Shown: positions 43,600 to 54,510, counted from the first letter of the stretch. The stretch is 64,000 bases of DNA from Ophiobolus disseminans (GCA_010093685.1 MU006217.1:148911-212910), one strand, 5' to 3'. The notes: generated by a model not told the origin, from the letters alone. Made by a program: numbers and translations.

Positions 43600-45981
43600 A
43601 TGGACTGGCGTCATACTTTCCCAGCCTCCCCGCATGTTAATGTTGCGACAGTCGACCAGCTTGGTCACCTGGACGAGGTCCGAAAAGAGCACCATCTCAA
43701 GCACCGAGAGCGAACGAATTACCGCATCTTCTATGCCTTTTGGTCATTCATAGCTATGTATATATTGTCTCGGTTGAGCCAAAGAATATACCGCTGGTGG
43801 AGCAGAAGACGGTAAGGTGATTTTACCTCGACCTTGATCCCGACTAAAGTTCTCAGCTTCCGTATGGGGCATTACCATCGACTCCAGTCGCCCCACAGAA
43901 TCGAACAATTCAGTCGCGCCAAAGCCCTCTATACTGCGGTTGCTCTGCAGCCATTCCCACTGATCTTCAATATGGCGATCACGGCACTACCATTAGGCAG
44001 CGTCGCCCTTCTACTAGCCTACTTCATCGCTGCGGCTGCTCTTCTTCTCTGGGTCTTTGCCCCCATCTTCTCCGAACACTTCCTCGACGACCTTGCCTTC
44101 CGCGCAGCATGGCTCACACTTACACAAATCCCACTCGTCTTCCTACTCTCCACGAAACGCGGACCGTTAAACCTCTTTGCCGGCTTGTCGCATGAGCGGA
44201 TGAACTGGCTCCATCATTGGATCGGTCGCATGATCCTTATGAGTGCAACAACTCACGTCGTCATCATGAAATCCTCAGTATCTTCCGAAGAGATACTGCA
44301 TTCAAAGGACCGGAGTATGACAGTCGTGCGCTACGGTACCGCAACATACGCATTCCTCACTTGGATCGGCATCTCTAGCATCATCCCGCTGCGAAGATGG
44401 AGCTATCGCGCATTCTACATCAATCATTACGCCTCGACCTCGGCCTTCCTAATCATCGCATTCCAACACGTACCAACGTTCGCTCGAGCGCCGATATACC
44501 TCTCCGCTGGCATCCTCGCCCTCGACAAACTCATCACTGCATACGCCTTCATCAGCAATAACGTGTCGATTGCGCCACCGTTACGCAAATACCCAAATCT
44601 CCGCAGAGGCATGGGAAGAGGCAGGCTAGTCATGGGTTTCCCCGTCCGCATGAGCGCGCCCAGCATGGCGATCTCATGCCTGCCCACGCAAACCGCAGAC
44701 ACCACAACGACGATCAAGATTACTAACATCCCATTCTCGTGGCGACCAGGTCAGCATATCAGACTATACATCCCTGCGCTCGGACGGTGGGAGATGCACC
44801 CTTTCACACCCGCAAACTGCTCTTCAGCACCAGCGCCTCCACTACCGCCGAGAAAGAATAGCGATGCAGAGTCTGGGCTGAGCTTAAAGCAAGCAAACCC
44901 CACAAGCGAGATGCTACTCTTAGTAAAAACGAAGTCCGGCTTCACAAAACGCCTCGCAGCCTATCACAAATCATGGCTCGCACGCCCCTGTCCAAACGCT
45001 ACGAAGTCTCCAGACGACGATCTAACAGCATACATCGACGGCCCCTACGGCGCCGCACCAGCATGGCACGACTACGAAAACTTAGTCCTAGTAGCGAGTT
45101 CAACTGGCGTTTCTTTCGTCTTAGCGATACTGGACTACCTAGAGCAACTATGCTTAACAAACAGCTCGTCAGACCTACCAACCAAGACTGTGAAAATAGT
45201 CTGGATGACGCGCCACATTGACACGAGATTAGACGAAGTCGTTATGGACAGTATGACTCGTGGCGCTGCTACACTCAGCGATTTCGGCATTAACGTCACT
45301 GCGGAGGTGTATACTACGTGCGCAAATTCCCACACACATCCACAACCCGCACTTCATGAGTACGACGCTTTCGCACATCTGCGCCAACCGACTCGAACGC
45401 CGCTCAGTTCGCGCCCCCCGCTGAGTATTCGCCATCCGGATGAGATATACGATGAGTGGGACCGCGAGGCGGAGATGGAGGCGAGGAGGTGGGCGGAGCC
45501 GTGGAATGATGAGTACGCCGCGTACGAAGAGGAAAGCGACGATACGTGTACGTTGATTGACGAGCAGGAGAATCGAGAGTCTGACGAGCGAGATGATTGG
45601 ATGGAGGATTTGGAGGATGAAGATGATGGGTTTTTGGGTGAAAGTGTGGATGTGGATGGGGATGCGCGGGGATCGTGTAGGACGTCGGTCGAAGTGGCAA
45701 GTGATTCGGCAGCGTGTCAGTGCGCGCTTATTCAGTATCAGCGGCGGAAACTTGAGTCTAGAGCTATGCGCTTGGAGCATGTTACGCAGCATTACGGGAG
45801 GCGACCGGATATACCACGTGCAATAAGGGATGGCGGCTGCGAGGGAAGGGCGATGGTAGCTGTATGTTCGAATGGCGGTATTGTAGGAGAAGTTCGGGAG
45901 ACGGTGGCGGGTATGAACATGAAGTTTGTGAGGGGGGAGCGAGGGGATAGGGTGGAGTTGTATGTTGAAAAACGGAGTTAA
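43600..45981 (+). CDS. Ferric/cupric reductase (FRE type) membrane flavocytochrome
   Basis: Two exons, 43600-43811 and 43899-45981 (87-bp intron), 764 residues. Exon 1 supplies a first transmembrane segment (FYAFWSFIAMYILSRLSQ). The ferric-reductase core follows with several more spans. Paired heme-ligand histidines lie in NWLHHWIGRMILMSATTH and NHYASTSAFLIIAFQH. The FAD site is PGQHIRLYIPALGRWEMHPFT, and NADPH-binding elements include DGPYGAA, ASSTGVSFVLA and the C-terminal VAVCSNGG. It would pass electrons from NADPH across the membrane to Fe(III) or Cu(II). Unusual is a roughly 130-residue acidic insertion (rich in Asp/Glu, e.g. ERDDWMEDLEDEDDG) inside the NADP-binding lobe. Convergent with the gene at 46172. 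Confidence 0.93.
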
Positions 45982-46171
45982 ATACGAAGTACATAGGCAT
46001 TGCAGGCGCTGGTGGAAGGTGGATGGGATGGATACCAATCTCTTAACAAGTCAGTTCAACGTCACTACTGTCAATTCGACATTGAAGTTTATTCTTTCAT
46101 TCAAGCCTCTTGGCCTATAATAAACAAAGACGGTAAGGGTCTCAAAGCCCAATACTCATCACTACAATACT

Positions 46172-46604
46172 CTACTTCGTCGCAGGCTTATCCCCAGTGT
46201 TATGAATAATGTTGGGTACAGCGCGCTCGACGCTCTCGGGCAAAATCTCCTGAATCTTCTTCGGCACAATCGAGTCCTCGCCGTCATTAAGAGCATGTGT
46301 CTTGGACGTAGATTGGCTTGCGTTGCCACTGGTAGGGTGGACCTGTCAAATCAATTAGCCTCGGTCTCTCAATCACAACATCGTTCCACGAATGGGGTAT
46401 TCAGTGACATACCTTATCCGGCAGCGCCTCCTCCAGCCCCGCAGGTGCAGCGTCCTGCACGCTCTTGGGCACAGCCGACTCGCCCGTGGCGTGGGATTTT
46501 CCCTGACCGTATTCGTTGGCAGACATTCTTGCGGATTGTGTGATGAGTCTTGTTTGCTGGAAAGCTGGACGTGTAATGGTTCGGAGTTTGAGGGCGAAGG
46601 GCAT
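46172..46604 (-). CDS. Small hypothetical protein, likely mitochondrial
   Basis: Two exons, 46413-46604 and 46172-46342, joined over a 70-bp intron (GTATGT...TTGACAG), 120 residues. The N-terminus is basic, hydroxylated and free of acids for about 30 residues (MPFALKLRTITRPAFQQTRL), as in mitochondrial presequences. The rest is hydrophilic, with repeated LP(D/E) and VPK motifs (SAVPKSVQDAAPAGLEEALP and IVPKKIQEILPESVERAVPN) that look like an internal duplication on either side of the intron. No known domain. The 3' end lies about 190 bp from the convergent ferric reductase stop. Confidence 0.75.
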
Positions 46605-47143
46605 GATGAAGTTTCAATAATGGTACGAATATGTCGACGTATATATATCTGAAGAGGCTCTGAGGCGTGGGAGTGTTTATGTATGAGAGGCGTGGGTCAA
46701 TGACACGGTGTATTTAGCGTTATAATGACAGCGCGTCATACCTTCGTCGTACATGTTGCACATCGGGCGGGAATTGCGGGGATGAGGGCGATTCGATGTC
46801 GTGAGATCGCGCGCTTGAGCATTTGGCGATGATGCGTGCGGCGCTCGAGCTTCAGGGTAGTGATGCTGTCATCTCGCGTCTAGACTTCCCCGCGGCGCCA
46901 CACCTGCGTCAATGTCGACATGTTGCCGGTCTGAGGACACCGACACGCCGACATCCGTAGACGTAAGGGTGCGTTTACTTACTGCATATACGATGCGAGG
47001 TTAGTGATCAGAAGCTGAAAGCAAGTTGGGTAAGATCAGGCAACAGCGTGGACGAAAAATGGCGGAACACCAAAACGTGAATATCAATAGTTAGCAATGG
47101 ATGTCTACCTCGCCAACTTCTCCTTCTCCTTCTTCCGAACTCT
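46605..47143. other. Intergenic, nothing recognised
   Basis: Upstream region of the small gene at 46172 followed by the 3' flank of the chromodomain gene. No ORF, repeat or RNA gene was identified. Confidence 0.5.
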
Positions 47144-48351
47144 CTAATCGTAGTCCGCAACGAGCTCAGTTGCACCTTCAAGATCTTCCTCCGGAAGCCA
47201 GTCGTGACTATCTTCAGAGCCTTGCCACTTAACCAGATAGTATTTCTTTCCAGCGTCGTTCCACGAAAGTCATCCTCGACACGCAATTGCATGGCTACGC
47301 TGGACATTGAACGTGCGTCTGCATCGTTGACCTCGAGGTCTGTATCGCTGTTGTCGTCTCCGTCGTCGCCTGGGTTATCGTGCCGTGCGCGCTGGATGAT
47401 AGGTATGCCCGAAGGCCGCCGGAGTGATGCGACCGGAGAGACTGGTCAAACACTGTTGGTGACGAAGGCAGATCGGGCAAGGACAGGTGATGTCTGCGCC
47501 CGTCCATTTCGTTCAATGTTCTCCTCTTCGAACTCGGTCTCAGCAACCATGAGTTGCAGATCCTCTTCGGCAAGTAGAGCAGCGCCCTCTTCGACGTCCA
47601 CCAGCATTTCGTCATCGTCTTGATTGTGCAGTTGACTGCTCAACGCCAACGGACCCCGGACGCGCCAGCTGCCCCTCCCTCTGCCTCTGCCACGCCCTCG
47701 TGGTCTGCCTCTTGCGCGTCCTTCTGTGTTCAAACCTAGCCCGTTAAGCATGCGACTGCCTTTACCAACCCCAGGTACCCTCACGTTCTTCTCGAGCCTC
47801 CATCGTAGCGTCTCCTCGGCTTCAGCGCGCATGGCAACCGCCTCAGCTTCTGCTTCAATCTTGAACTGCTCATTCTCGTAGCGCTCAAGCTCGTCAGGTG
47901 ATATGTACTCCATAATGCGGCTCAGATCGACGTGCACAATCTCTGTGCGATCTGGTCTGACGTCCTCAGCACTTGACACTGAGCTGTCACGTGAAGGGAA
48001 GTACGTGACCTCGACCACATAGAAGTTGCGCTGTATATCGCCTTCCGTCTGTCTTCGATCTGTGATTCGTGTTTGCGCATTGGGTATCGGGCATTCGGTC
48101 GGTAGGTAAGGTGTTACGGTCGCGGGTTCTCTGCGAACGTGCCAGAGCTGGTCGTAGACTTCGGGGCCGGGTGTATAGTTTTCCCATTCCCACTGGCCAT
48201 GTTAGATAATTAACAAAGTAGACTGAATGCTGGGCCTCAAGCATACGATTACTGTCTTTCCTGAGCCACGTCCACGTCCAGAGCCGCGACCGCGACCGCG
48301 ACCGCGACCGCGACCGCGTCCACGGCCTCCTCGTAGGCCTCTCACGGACAT
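47144..48351 (-). CDS. RG-repeat/chromodomain protein gene with apparent frameshift
   Basis: On the minus strand ATG 48351 opens exon 1 (48253-48351), coding for an Arg-Gly repeat (hexanucleotide microsatellite). Exon 2 is 47452-48192, after a 60-bp intron, with FYVVEVTYFPSRD, long acidic/Glu-Ala helices and a second RG-rich block. A second 60-bp intron (GTTTGA...CATCCAG) removes an in-frame TGA. The last segment, 47144-47391, carries the C-terminal chromodomain (KKYYLVKWQG, DSHDWLPEEDLEGATELV), but it is one base short. The frame shifts near 47258-47265 between VEDDFRG and NDAGKKYY. Either one base has been lost, making a pseudogene or assembly error, or an intron 47246-47298 with a rare AAG acceptor is used, removing the chromodomain's first strand. 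Chromodomains bind methyl-lysine; RG repeats often bind RNA. Confidence 0.6.
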
Positions 48352-48997
48352 TTTGAGTTGAGGGGCATGTGTAGATGCAATATTGCAAGCGATTGGGCGC
48401 TTCGCAAGCTTATCGAGAGCTCTGTGGTTGGTTTGCGGCACGTCATCGTGGGAGACCGGTATGGTGATGGTGCCAAACGCGAAACGGCCGTGAAGTTTGT
48501 GAGATTAGCTAAGCGTGACCGCGGCCACACCAGCCACGGCTTCTGCCTCCCCAACTGGTAGTCGCTCCTCGAGTCTTTGCCATCGCTCTTTCCACAATCA
48601 GTATTATCAAGTGTCTTAGCAATGCATCAAAAATGTTCTGTGTTTTTACAACCGCGACATCCCAAACTGCGCTGGTGCTACTCCTGGTGAAGCCGGGCGG
48701 TCCTCCTGTGTAGTCATCCCTTAGCCGGCTTGCTAATAAGGTTGTAAGCGCATACGAGACGCCTTGTTCACGAACCCAACGAACACGACTGGTTACATGA
48801 TTCCGTACAAATTTGATCTGAACTTTGACTTCGGATGCACGCAGGGGCACCAACCCTCCATCTGCCCAATCAACGCCCTTCTTTGTTCACTAGCGCGTGC
48901 TTCGTCAGCGCTGTACGACAGCAATATAGTGCTCTTCTTCACTTCTCTGCTGTTTCTTTGACTTCTCAAGCTCACTCCCTCCCAACTCTCTTTCAAG
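48352..48997. other. Divergent promoter region
   Basis: About 650 bp between the divergent chromodomain and DUF3533 genes. A minus-strand frame at 48509-48853 has no domain, and I treat it as chance. A CT-rich leader precedes the ATG at 48998. Confidence 0.5.
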
Positions 48998-50668
48998 ATG
49001 ACTGGCGCACCTGCTCTGGGGTGTCAAATCGCGCCGTCTTACGACCATGCGGCCTGGCCATACAACTCTGAAACATCGACAGACAATGAGAGCGAATTTG
49101 CTGTGGAGGAAGAGGCTCTGGAGGAAGAGGCTCGCACCGAGATAGAGGCCATACCGACAGCCAGCAGGCCTCCAACGCTCAGGAGGAGGAGCTCTCGGAA
49201 GGAACCCCAACAAGCGCCGGTTGGATTTTGGGACTGGTCGATGGCGGGTGTGAGATTGCACGTGCTGAAGCTCTGGTTTCGCACCAATCTTATCCTTGCT
49301 GTTGCTATCATGGGATTTCTCTGCTTGTTCTGGGGCGCACTATTTCGCCAAACGGACAACATCCATAATCTGGGCATCTGGGTCGTCGACTTTGATGGGC
49401 AGCCGCCATTCGACAACAGCTCGTCTCCCCCCTTCGTTGGGCCATTCGTCGTGCGCGCAATTCAAGATATCATCAAAGCTGGTGGCGCACCTGGGTACAG
49501 CTTCGCGTCTCCAGACAAGTTTGACAACGACCCCCTCAAAGTCAGAGAAAGTGTCTACGACTTCCATGCCTGGGCCGCCGTTGTCATCAACCCCAATGCA
49601 ACGGCACTTCTCCGGGCAGCTGTTCTGGGAGGCAACTCCAGCTACGATCCCCTCGGCGCATGCCAAATCATCTACAACTCCGCGCGCGACCAGACAACCT
49701 CCTCATCCTACATAGTGCCCAGCATGACCGTCCTACAAAAGCGCGTAGTATCCGACTTCGGCCGCGCATGGATCGCACACCTGCTCAATACTTCCGTGCC
49801 CATCACAAGCCAAGTGCTCGCAAGCGCTCCACAAGCCATCTCCCCAGGCGTCGAATTCTCAGTCTACGACCTCCGTCCATTCGGTCCGCCCATCGCCACG
49901 CCAGCAGTCAGCATCGGCCTCATCTACCTCATCATAATCTCCTTCTTCAGCTTCACATTCTTCCTGCCCATCCACATGAAATACCTCTCGCCCAAAGGGC
50001 ACCCGCCGCTAAAATTCACACACCTGATCGCATGGCGCTACATCGCAACAGTCAGCTCCTACTTCCTGCTCAGCCTCATCTACTCCTTCGTCAGCCTCGC
50101 ATTTCAAATGCCCATGGACCGGCCCCGCGGCTCGCACATAGTGCCCGTTCGTAACCCGAATGCCTACGGCCGCGGCACGTTTGTGGTGTATTGGATGGGC
50201 AATTGGATCGGCATGTGCGCTTTTGGCCTTGCGTCGGAGAATATGGCCATGATACTTGGCTCGCCGTGGACTGCGCTCTGGCTTATTTTCTGGGTCATAT
50301 CGAACGTCGCAACGGGTTTCTACGCGCTCGAACTCGCGCCCGGTTTCTACCGCTGGGGCTACGCATGGCCCATGCACAACATTGTCGAGCTTACGCGGTC
50401 TATACTGTTCGACCTGCATCCGCGCGTTGGCTTGAACTTTGGGATCTTGTTTGCTTGGGTGGGTATTGGCACGATATTGTTCCCGGTTTGTTGTTATTAT
50501 ATGCGCTGGAATACGGCGAGGGTTAAGAAGAATGCGGCGAAGAATGAGGAGGAGTGGCATGTTAAGATGGAGAAGGAGAGGGAGGATCCGAGTATGCTGG
50601 CGAGGATTACGACGATGGGGAGTCGGAGAGAGGGTGAGAAGAGGGCGGGAGTAGGTCGGGATTTGTGA
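48998..50668 (+). CDS. SNG1-like membrane protein, DUF3533 family
   Basis: Intronless, 556 residues. An acidic cytosolic N-terminus (about 1-80; EEEALEEEARTEIEA) leads to a first membrane span (NLILAVAIMGFLCLFWGALF, about 95-115). A large lumenal or outside domain follows (about 116-305) with WVVDFDG, YDFHAWAAVVINPNATA and several Asn glycosylation sites. Five more spans lie at about 307-328, 347-370, 396-421, 423-445 and 480-502, then a basic tail. This one-plus-five topology and the FHAWAAV.I motif fit the DUF3533 family, which includes yeast Sng1, known for nitrosoguanidine resistance. A general role in membrane stress or drug tolerance is inference. The start is the first ATG after a CT-rich leader. 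Confidence 0.87.
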   Translation: MTGAPALGCQIAPSYDHAAWPYNSETSTDNESEFAVEEEALEEEARTEIEAIPTASRPPTLRRRSSRKEPQQAPVGFWDWSMAGVRLHVLKLWFRTNLILAVAIMGFLCLFWGALFRQTDNIHNLGIWVVDFDGQPPFDNSSSPPFVGPFVVRAIQDIIKAGGAPGYSFASPDKFDNDPLKVRESVYDFHAWAAVVINPNATALLRAAVLGGNSSYDPLGACQIIYNSARDQTTSSSYIVPSMTVLQKRVVSDFGRAWIAHLLNTSVPITSQVLASAPQAISPGVEFSVYDLRPFGPPIATPAVSIGLIYLIIISFFSFTFFLPIHMKYLSPKGHPPLKFTHLIAWRYIATVSSYFLLSLIYSFVSLAFQMPMDRPRGSHIVPVRNPNAYGRGTFVVYWMGNWIGMCAFGLASENMAMILGSPWTALWLIFWVISNVATGFYALELAPGFYRWGYAWPMHNIVELTRSILFDLHPRVGLNFGILFAWVGIGTILFPVCCYYMRWNTARVKKNAAKNEEEWHVKMEKEREDPSMLARITTMGSRREGEKRAGVGRDL

Positions 50669-51048
50669 GTATGTTGAGGGCGGTGGGCGCTGAGTAGGAG
50701 GGCGTAAAAGATCAGAGATGGGATCTCAGGGCCTGTGTAGACTCAGGGACGTTTGGAAAGCTCCATGGTTTCTGATCTCGCTTCGTATAGCTACAGGAGG
50801 TACTGTGCTTCTCTCTCAGTGGTCACTGTCACATATTGGTCTCGGAATTTCCAGTGCACGCCAGGAGCGTGACCCGCGTTTGCAAACGCTCAAACACACA
50901 AACCCACATTTCCCTTCCCCGAAAAATCTCACCTGGGCACTCTTTCCTTTCCCTTCCAAGTCCCTCCGCTGTCGCCACCTCACCTACCCCAATACCACAA
51001 GTCCACCTCCTCTTAAATACATCCCCGGCACCACCTCTCGCAAGCACC
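50669..51048. other. Intergenic with strong pyrimidine-rich leader
   Basis: 3' flank of the DUF3533 gene, then from about 50890 a long C/T-rich tract (CTTTCCTTTCCCTTCC-type) leading to ATG 51049. It is typical of a fungal promoter/5' UTR and implies that transcription starts into the 51-kb locus. Confidence 0.5.
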
Positions 51049-52007
51049 ATGCCACCCACAAACTACCATCGCCCCACCGTCTCAGACCCCGATCCCGATC
51101 TCGATTCCAGTTCCGAAAACGAGCCCGATCGCTCTTCATTTTCCGACAACGACGGCTATGATGCCCTTTTGACTTGACGGCCAGCCTCACTGCGCAGGGA
51201 CGTGAGGCTGCTGCGGCTTCAGGACGTCAAGCTCCAGCGTAGTCCGAAGCTCACCGCCTGCATCCGAATTTGAGTCCGGCTGGGTTTGCGCGTGGGGGTC
51301 ATGGTCGTCCTGCCAGAGGCCAAGATCGGTATATTGCTTCGCTAGATAATGCAGGTGCTTCTCCAGCGGCGGCCTTGCAGCCTCAGGAGGGTCAAGGTCA
51401 CGTGTATCGTCAAGTTTCTGCTCCACAGGGTGTCCCTCAGTGCGGGAATGTACATCTGCGCGGCGCTCGAGGCCACGGACAGAGCCGTCGCCATCATCTG
51501 TACAACGCTCCACCTGCGCGAAACCCCCCTTCGGCCCCGAATTACCAGATACCTGCACGGGCACCCTCAAGCCTTCTTCAAGGGTCTGCAACAGCTACAG
51601 GCCATCCCTTACCTCCTCGTTCGCATCCGCTCTCTCGAGCAATTACCTGCCTCGGTCGCGGAACGCCTCGCGGAGGCCTTCGTGTCCAACAGCAAACACG
51701 CAGTTACCCAGGTCCACCACGCGTCGCTGCTCCCGGATTTCCATCCATCCCTGGCCTTCCCCGCTGTATCAACATTGGCGCACGCGGCAACATCAATTCA
51801 AACAACTGTGAGACCTCATCCGGCTGCGTCAACAGCGGCGACATGACCGGCTGCACTGGCTGCGTCAACAGCAACGACTGCACGAACAGCACTGGATGCG
51901 TCAACTGCTCGCACTGCCACGCCTGCGTCAATTGCGTCAACTGCGTCAACTGCGATAACTGCACCGGACTGGTGGGACTGAGGGGAAAGAGCAATCAGCA
52001 TGCGTGA
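51049..52007 (+). pseudogene. Cysteine-triplet repeat locus, frame broken or unresolved
   Basis: The secure part is 51825-52007. The frame ending at TGA 52005 encodes Cys residues spaced only by multiples of three (TGCTGCVNSNDCTNSTGCVN, then CSHCHACVNCVNCVNCDNC), ending in GLVGLRGKSNQHA, like the gene at 55036. Upstream this frame is open to 51243 but without an ATG. ATG 51049 opens a 42-codon acidic frame that stops at 51175, and the intervening text continues in the repeat frame as TASLTAQGREAAAASGRQ after a one-base shift, then meets TAG at 51240. So either two lesions have broken the gene, or introns I cannot place connect the parts. Competing frames exist (plus 51349-51846, minus 51187-51591), and either could be the true gene in that segment. 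Confidence 0.45.
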
Positions 52008-52540
52008 AGGCGTACAAGGTCACAATCAGTTCAGAATGTATAGATAATAAGACAGCGTATACCTCCTCGCAGCACCGAGTCACCAGCAATGACGTCTCTC
52101 AGTACAGCGAATACACCCACAAAACCTCATCAGAACCAAATTATGCAAGCCGTGATGTTGATTCGGAGATCGCTCCGAAGGACTTCTAGATCTACGGGTG
52201 ACAGGCTAACCGGATCATGTCACATCGGCGAATTCTACCGGAGCTAGATCGACGACTATCGCTTGTCGCCGACAGTAGTGGCAGCCGCATGTGTCCAACG
52301 AAGGCTTCGTTGGGAATGTCGATTGGCGACTTGATTGCACGCTATGTAGGCGGTATCTTCATTTGGATTGATGGCAGGTGGCTAGTAAGTGCCGCTTTGA
52401 CGGATTTCACGATCGCCTCAGGCCTTGATGAATTATGATATCATGGCGCCGGTGTTGAAGGTGTGTCCCATTAGAAGTATATAGCAGAAGCGCTGCAGTC
52501 AATGTAGAAACCTCCATTGCTTCCTGTCGTTCCGCCCATC
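52008..52540. other. Intergenic, promoter of GMC gene
   Basis: 533 bp with a TATATAG at 52478-52484 near the GMC start. A plus frame at 52217-52438 has no recognisable content. Confidence 0.5.
52478..52484 (+). promoter_or_regulatory. TATA box of the GMC oxidoreductase gene
   Basis: TATATAG lies 57 bp before ATG 52541, with a short CT-rich leader in between. Confidence 0.5.
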
Positions 52541-54510
52541 ATGCGTCCCTCCACAGCATTTTCCACTCTGCTGGCTGGTCTGGCCTCAGCGAATCTCGAC
52601 GAGGGCAGCTTAATCCAACAATTCTACGCTCCTGGACGTCTTCTAGGAAACTCTTTTGGTGACCCGAGTGTTAATGCGACATACGACTATATAATCGTTG
52701 GAGCTGGCCTGGCAGGAAGCATTGTTGCGTCGCGGATCGCTGAGGCGTTGCCGAATATGACTGTTGCTGTGGTAGAAGCTGGATCTTTTTACGAAATTTC
52801 GAACGGCAACTACAGCCAAATGTGAGTTCAGTGCGTTAAGTTACCGGCACATGTACTGACGACTACAAGTCCGTATTACTCTACCATGTATACTGGACCG
52901 GAGCCTGAGGACTATCAGCCATTGATCGACTGGGGCATCTTCACTGAGCCTATTGCTGGTGCCGCCGGCCGAGTCCAACACTACGCGCAGGGAAAGACGC
53001 TGGGTGGAAGTTCAGCTCGAAATCAGATGATCTATCATAGGTAATCGTCCCTCCGAACCTAGTTGTGGGACTCATCTGATATACACTGAATAGAGGTACC
53101 AAAGGCTGGTATGGGGCTATTGCCAACGTAACCGGGGATGATGCCTACCAATGGGACAATATGCTTCCCTTTATGAAAAAGAGCTTCAACTTTACGGCAC
53201 CAGACATGGAGTACCGCGCGCAGAATTTAAGCGCGAACTTTACAATCTCGACCTTCGACGTATCCGATGGGCCAGTCCATTTGAGTTACCCGAAGTGGGC
53301 ACCATCTCTGTCTTCGTATGGCGCAGAAGCATACGCTGCCGCGGGACTCAAACCAAACGATGGCTTCGCCAATGGCGACCTTCTAGGCTACGGCTTTTGG
53401 CCTGTCACCCTCCGGCCCGATGACAGCACGAGAAGCAGCACCGAGGTTGCTTTTCTCTCTCGCACCGCGGCACAAACATCCATGAAGATCTACCAATCGA
53501 GCATGGTCCGCAACATCCTCTTTGACTCCAACAAACGCGCTACAGGCGTAAATGTTACGAATGCAGGCGAGCGACCTTTCACCCTCAGCGCCCGCAAAGA
53601 AGTCATCGTGTCCAGCGGGTTCATTCACTCCCCACAACTCCTCATGGTCTCGGGTATCGGGCCGCGCGAACAGCTCGAGCGATTTGACATCAACGTCATT
53701 TCTGACTTACCAGGTGTGGGCCAGAACTTACGCGACACACCAAATATTGGCGCCATCGTACACAGCATGAACCTCCCAAGCAAAAACGCATGGACACAAG
53801 CACCCAACGGCTATGAAATCGCAAACGACATGTACCTCACCAACGGCTCCGGCCCGCTCAGCAATCCCGCCAGCGACTTCGCCGGCTGGGACAAGTTTCC
53901 AGCGCAATACACCGCAAACATGACCCAGACCACCAAAGACTTCCTCGCCGCGCTGCCATCGGACTGGCCGAACGTCGAATACGTGCTCAGCGCCTCGGGC
54001 ACCGCGAGTGCCGAAGGGTCATCAATGGGAAACACTGGAAGTATCGGCTGCCTACTCACCTCCACCACATCAGCCGGAAACATCTCGCTGCAATCCTCCT
54101 CCAACGCCGTCGCGCCCCTGCTCCATATCGGCTGGCTCGACTCCCAAGAAGACCAAGAAATCGCCGTCGCAGCATACCGCCGCGCCCGAGAAATCGCAAG
54201 CCACGTGCCCGTCTTCGGCGAGGAGCTTGTACCCGGTAAAAACGTGTCGACAGATGCGCAGATACTGAACTACATCAAGACCAAAGGCGTAACGGATATC
54301 CACCATGGCGCGGCGACGTGTGCGATGGGGCGGGATCCGAACCGTGGTGCTGTCGTCGATAGCAAGGCGAGGGTGTTTGGCGTAAAGGGCTTGAGGGTGA
54401 TTGATACGAGTAGCTTGCCGTTTACGGCGCCAGGACACACGCAGGGGGTTACGTATGCGCATGCGGAGAAATTAGCGATGGACGTTATTGATGCGGCGGT
54501 GGAGGTGTAG
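52541..54510 (+). CDS. Secreted FAD-dependent GMC oxidoreductase
   Basis: Three exons: 52541-52821, 52870-53040, 53094-54510 (48 and 53-bp introns), 622 residues. The first intron uses an AAG acceptor (CTGAC branch, then GACTACAAG). A signal peptide covers about residues 1-17 (MRPSTAFSTLLAGLASA). The ADP-binding fold YDYIIVGAGLAGSIVASRIA and the VVEAG segment define FAD binding. GKTLGGSSARNQMIYHR is the first GMC signature and SSGFIHSPQLLMVSGIGPRE the second. The catalytic His is in DIHHGAATCAMG, with a second active-site position in PGHTQGVTYAHAEK. Many Asn glycosylation sites suggest secretion. The family covers aryl-alcohol, glucose and choline-type oxidases and dehydrogenases and versicolorin-B-synthase-like enzymes; the substrate cannot be fixed here. 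Confidence 0.92.

Noticed and set aside
45229..46038. 269-codon minus-strand frame
   Set aside because: Antisense to the acidic part of the ferric reductase; the GAG/GAC-rich codons on the plus strand create it.
50009..50560. 183-codon minus-strand frame
   Set aside because: Antisense shadow of the DUF3533 membrane protein, whose transmembrane segments explain the region.
51704..51994. Minus-strand frame with LTQ repeats
   Set aside because: It is the exact antisense of the Cys-triplet repeat and has no independent support.
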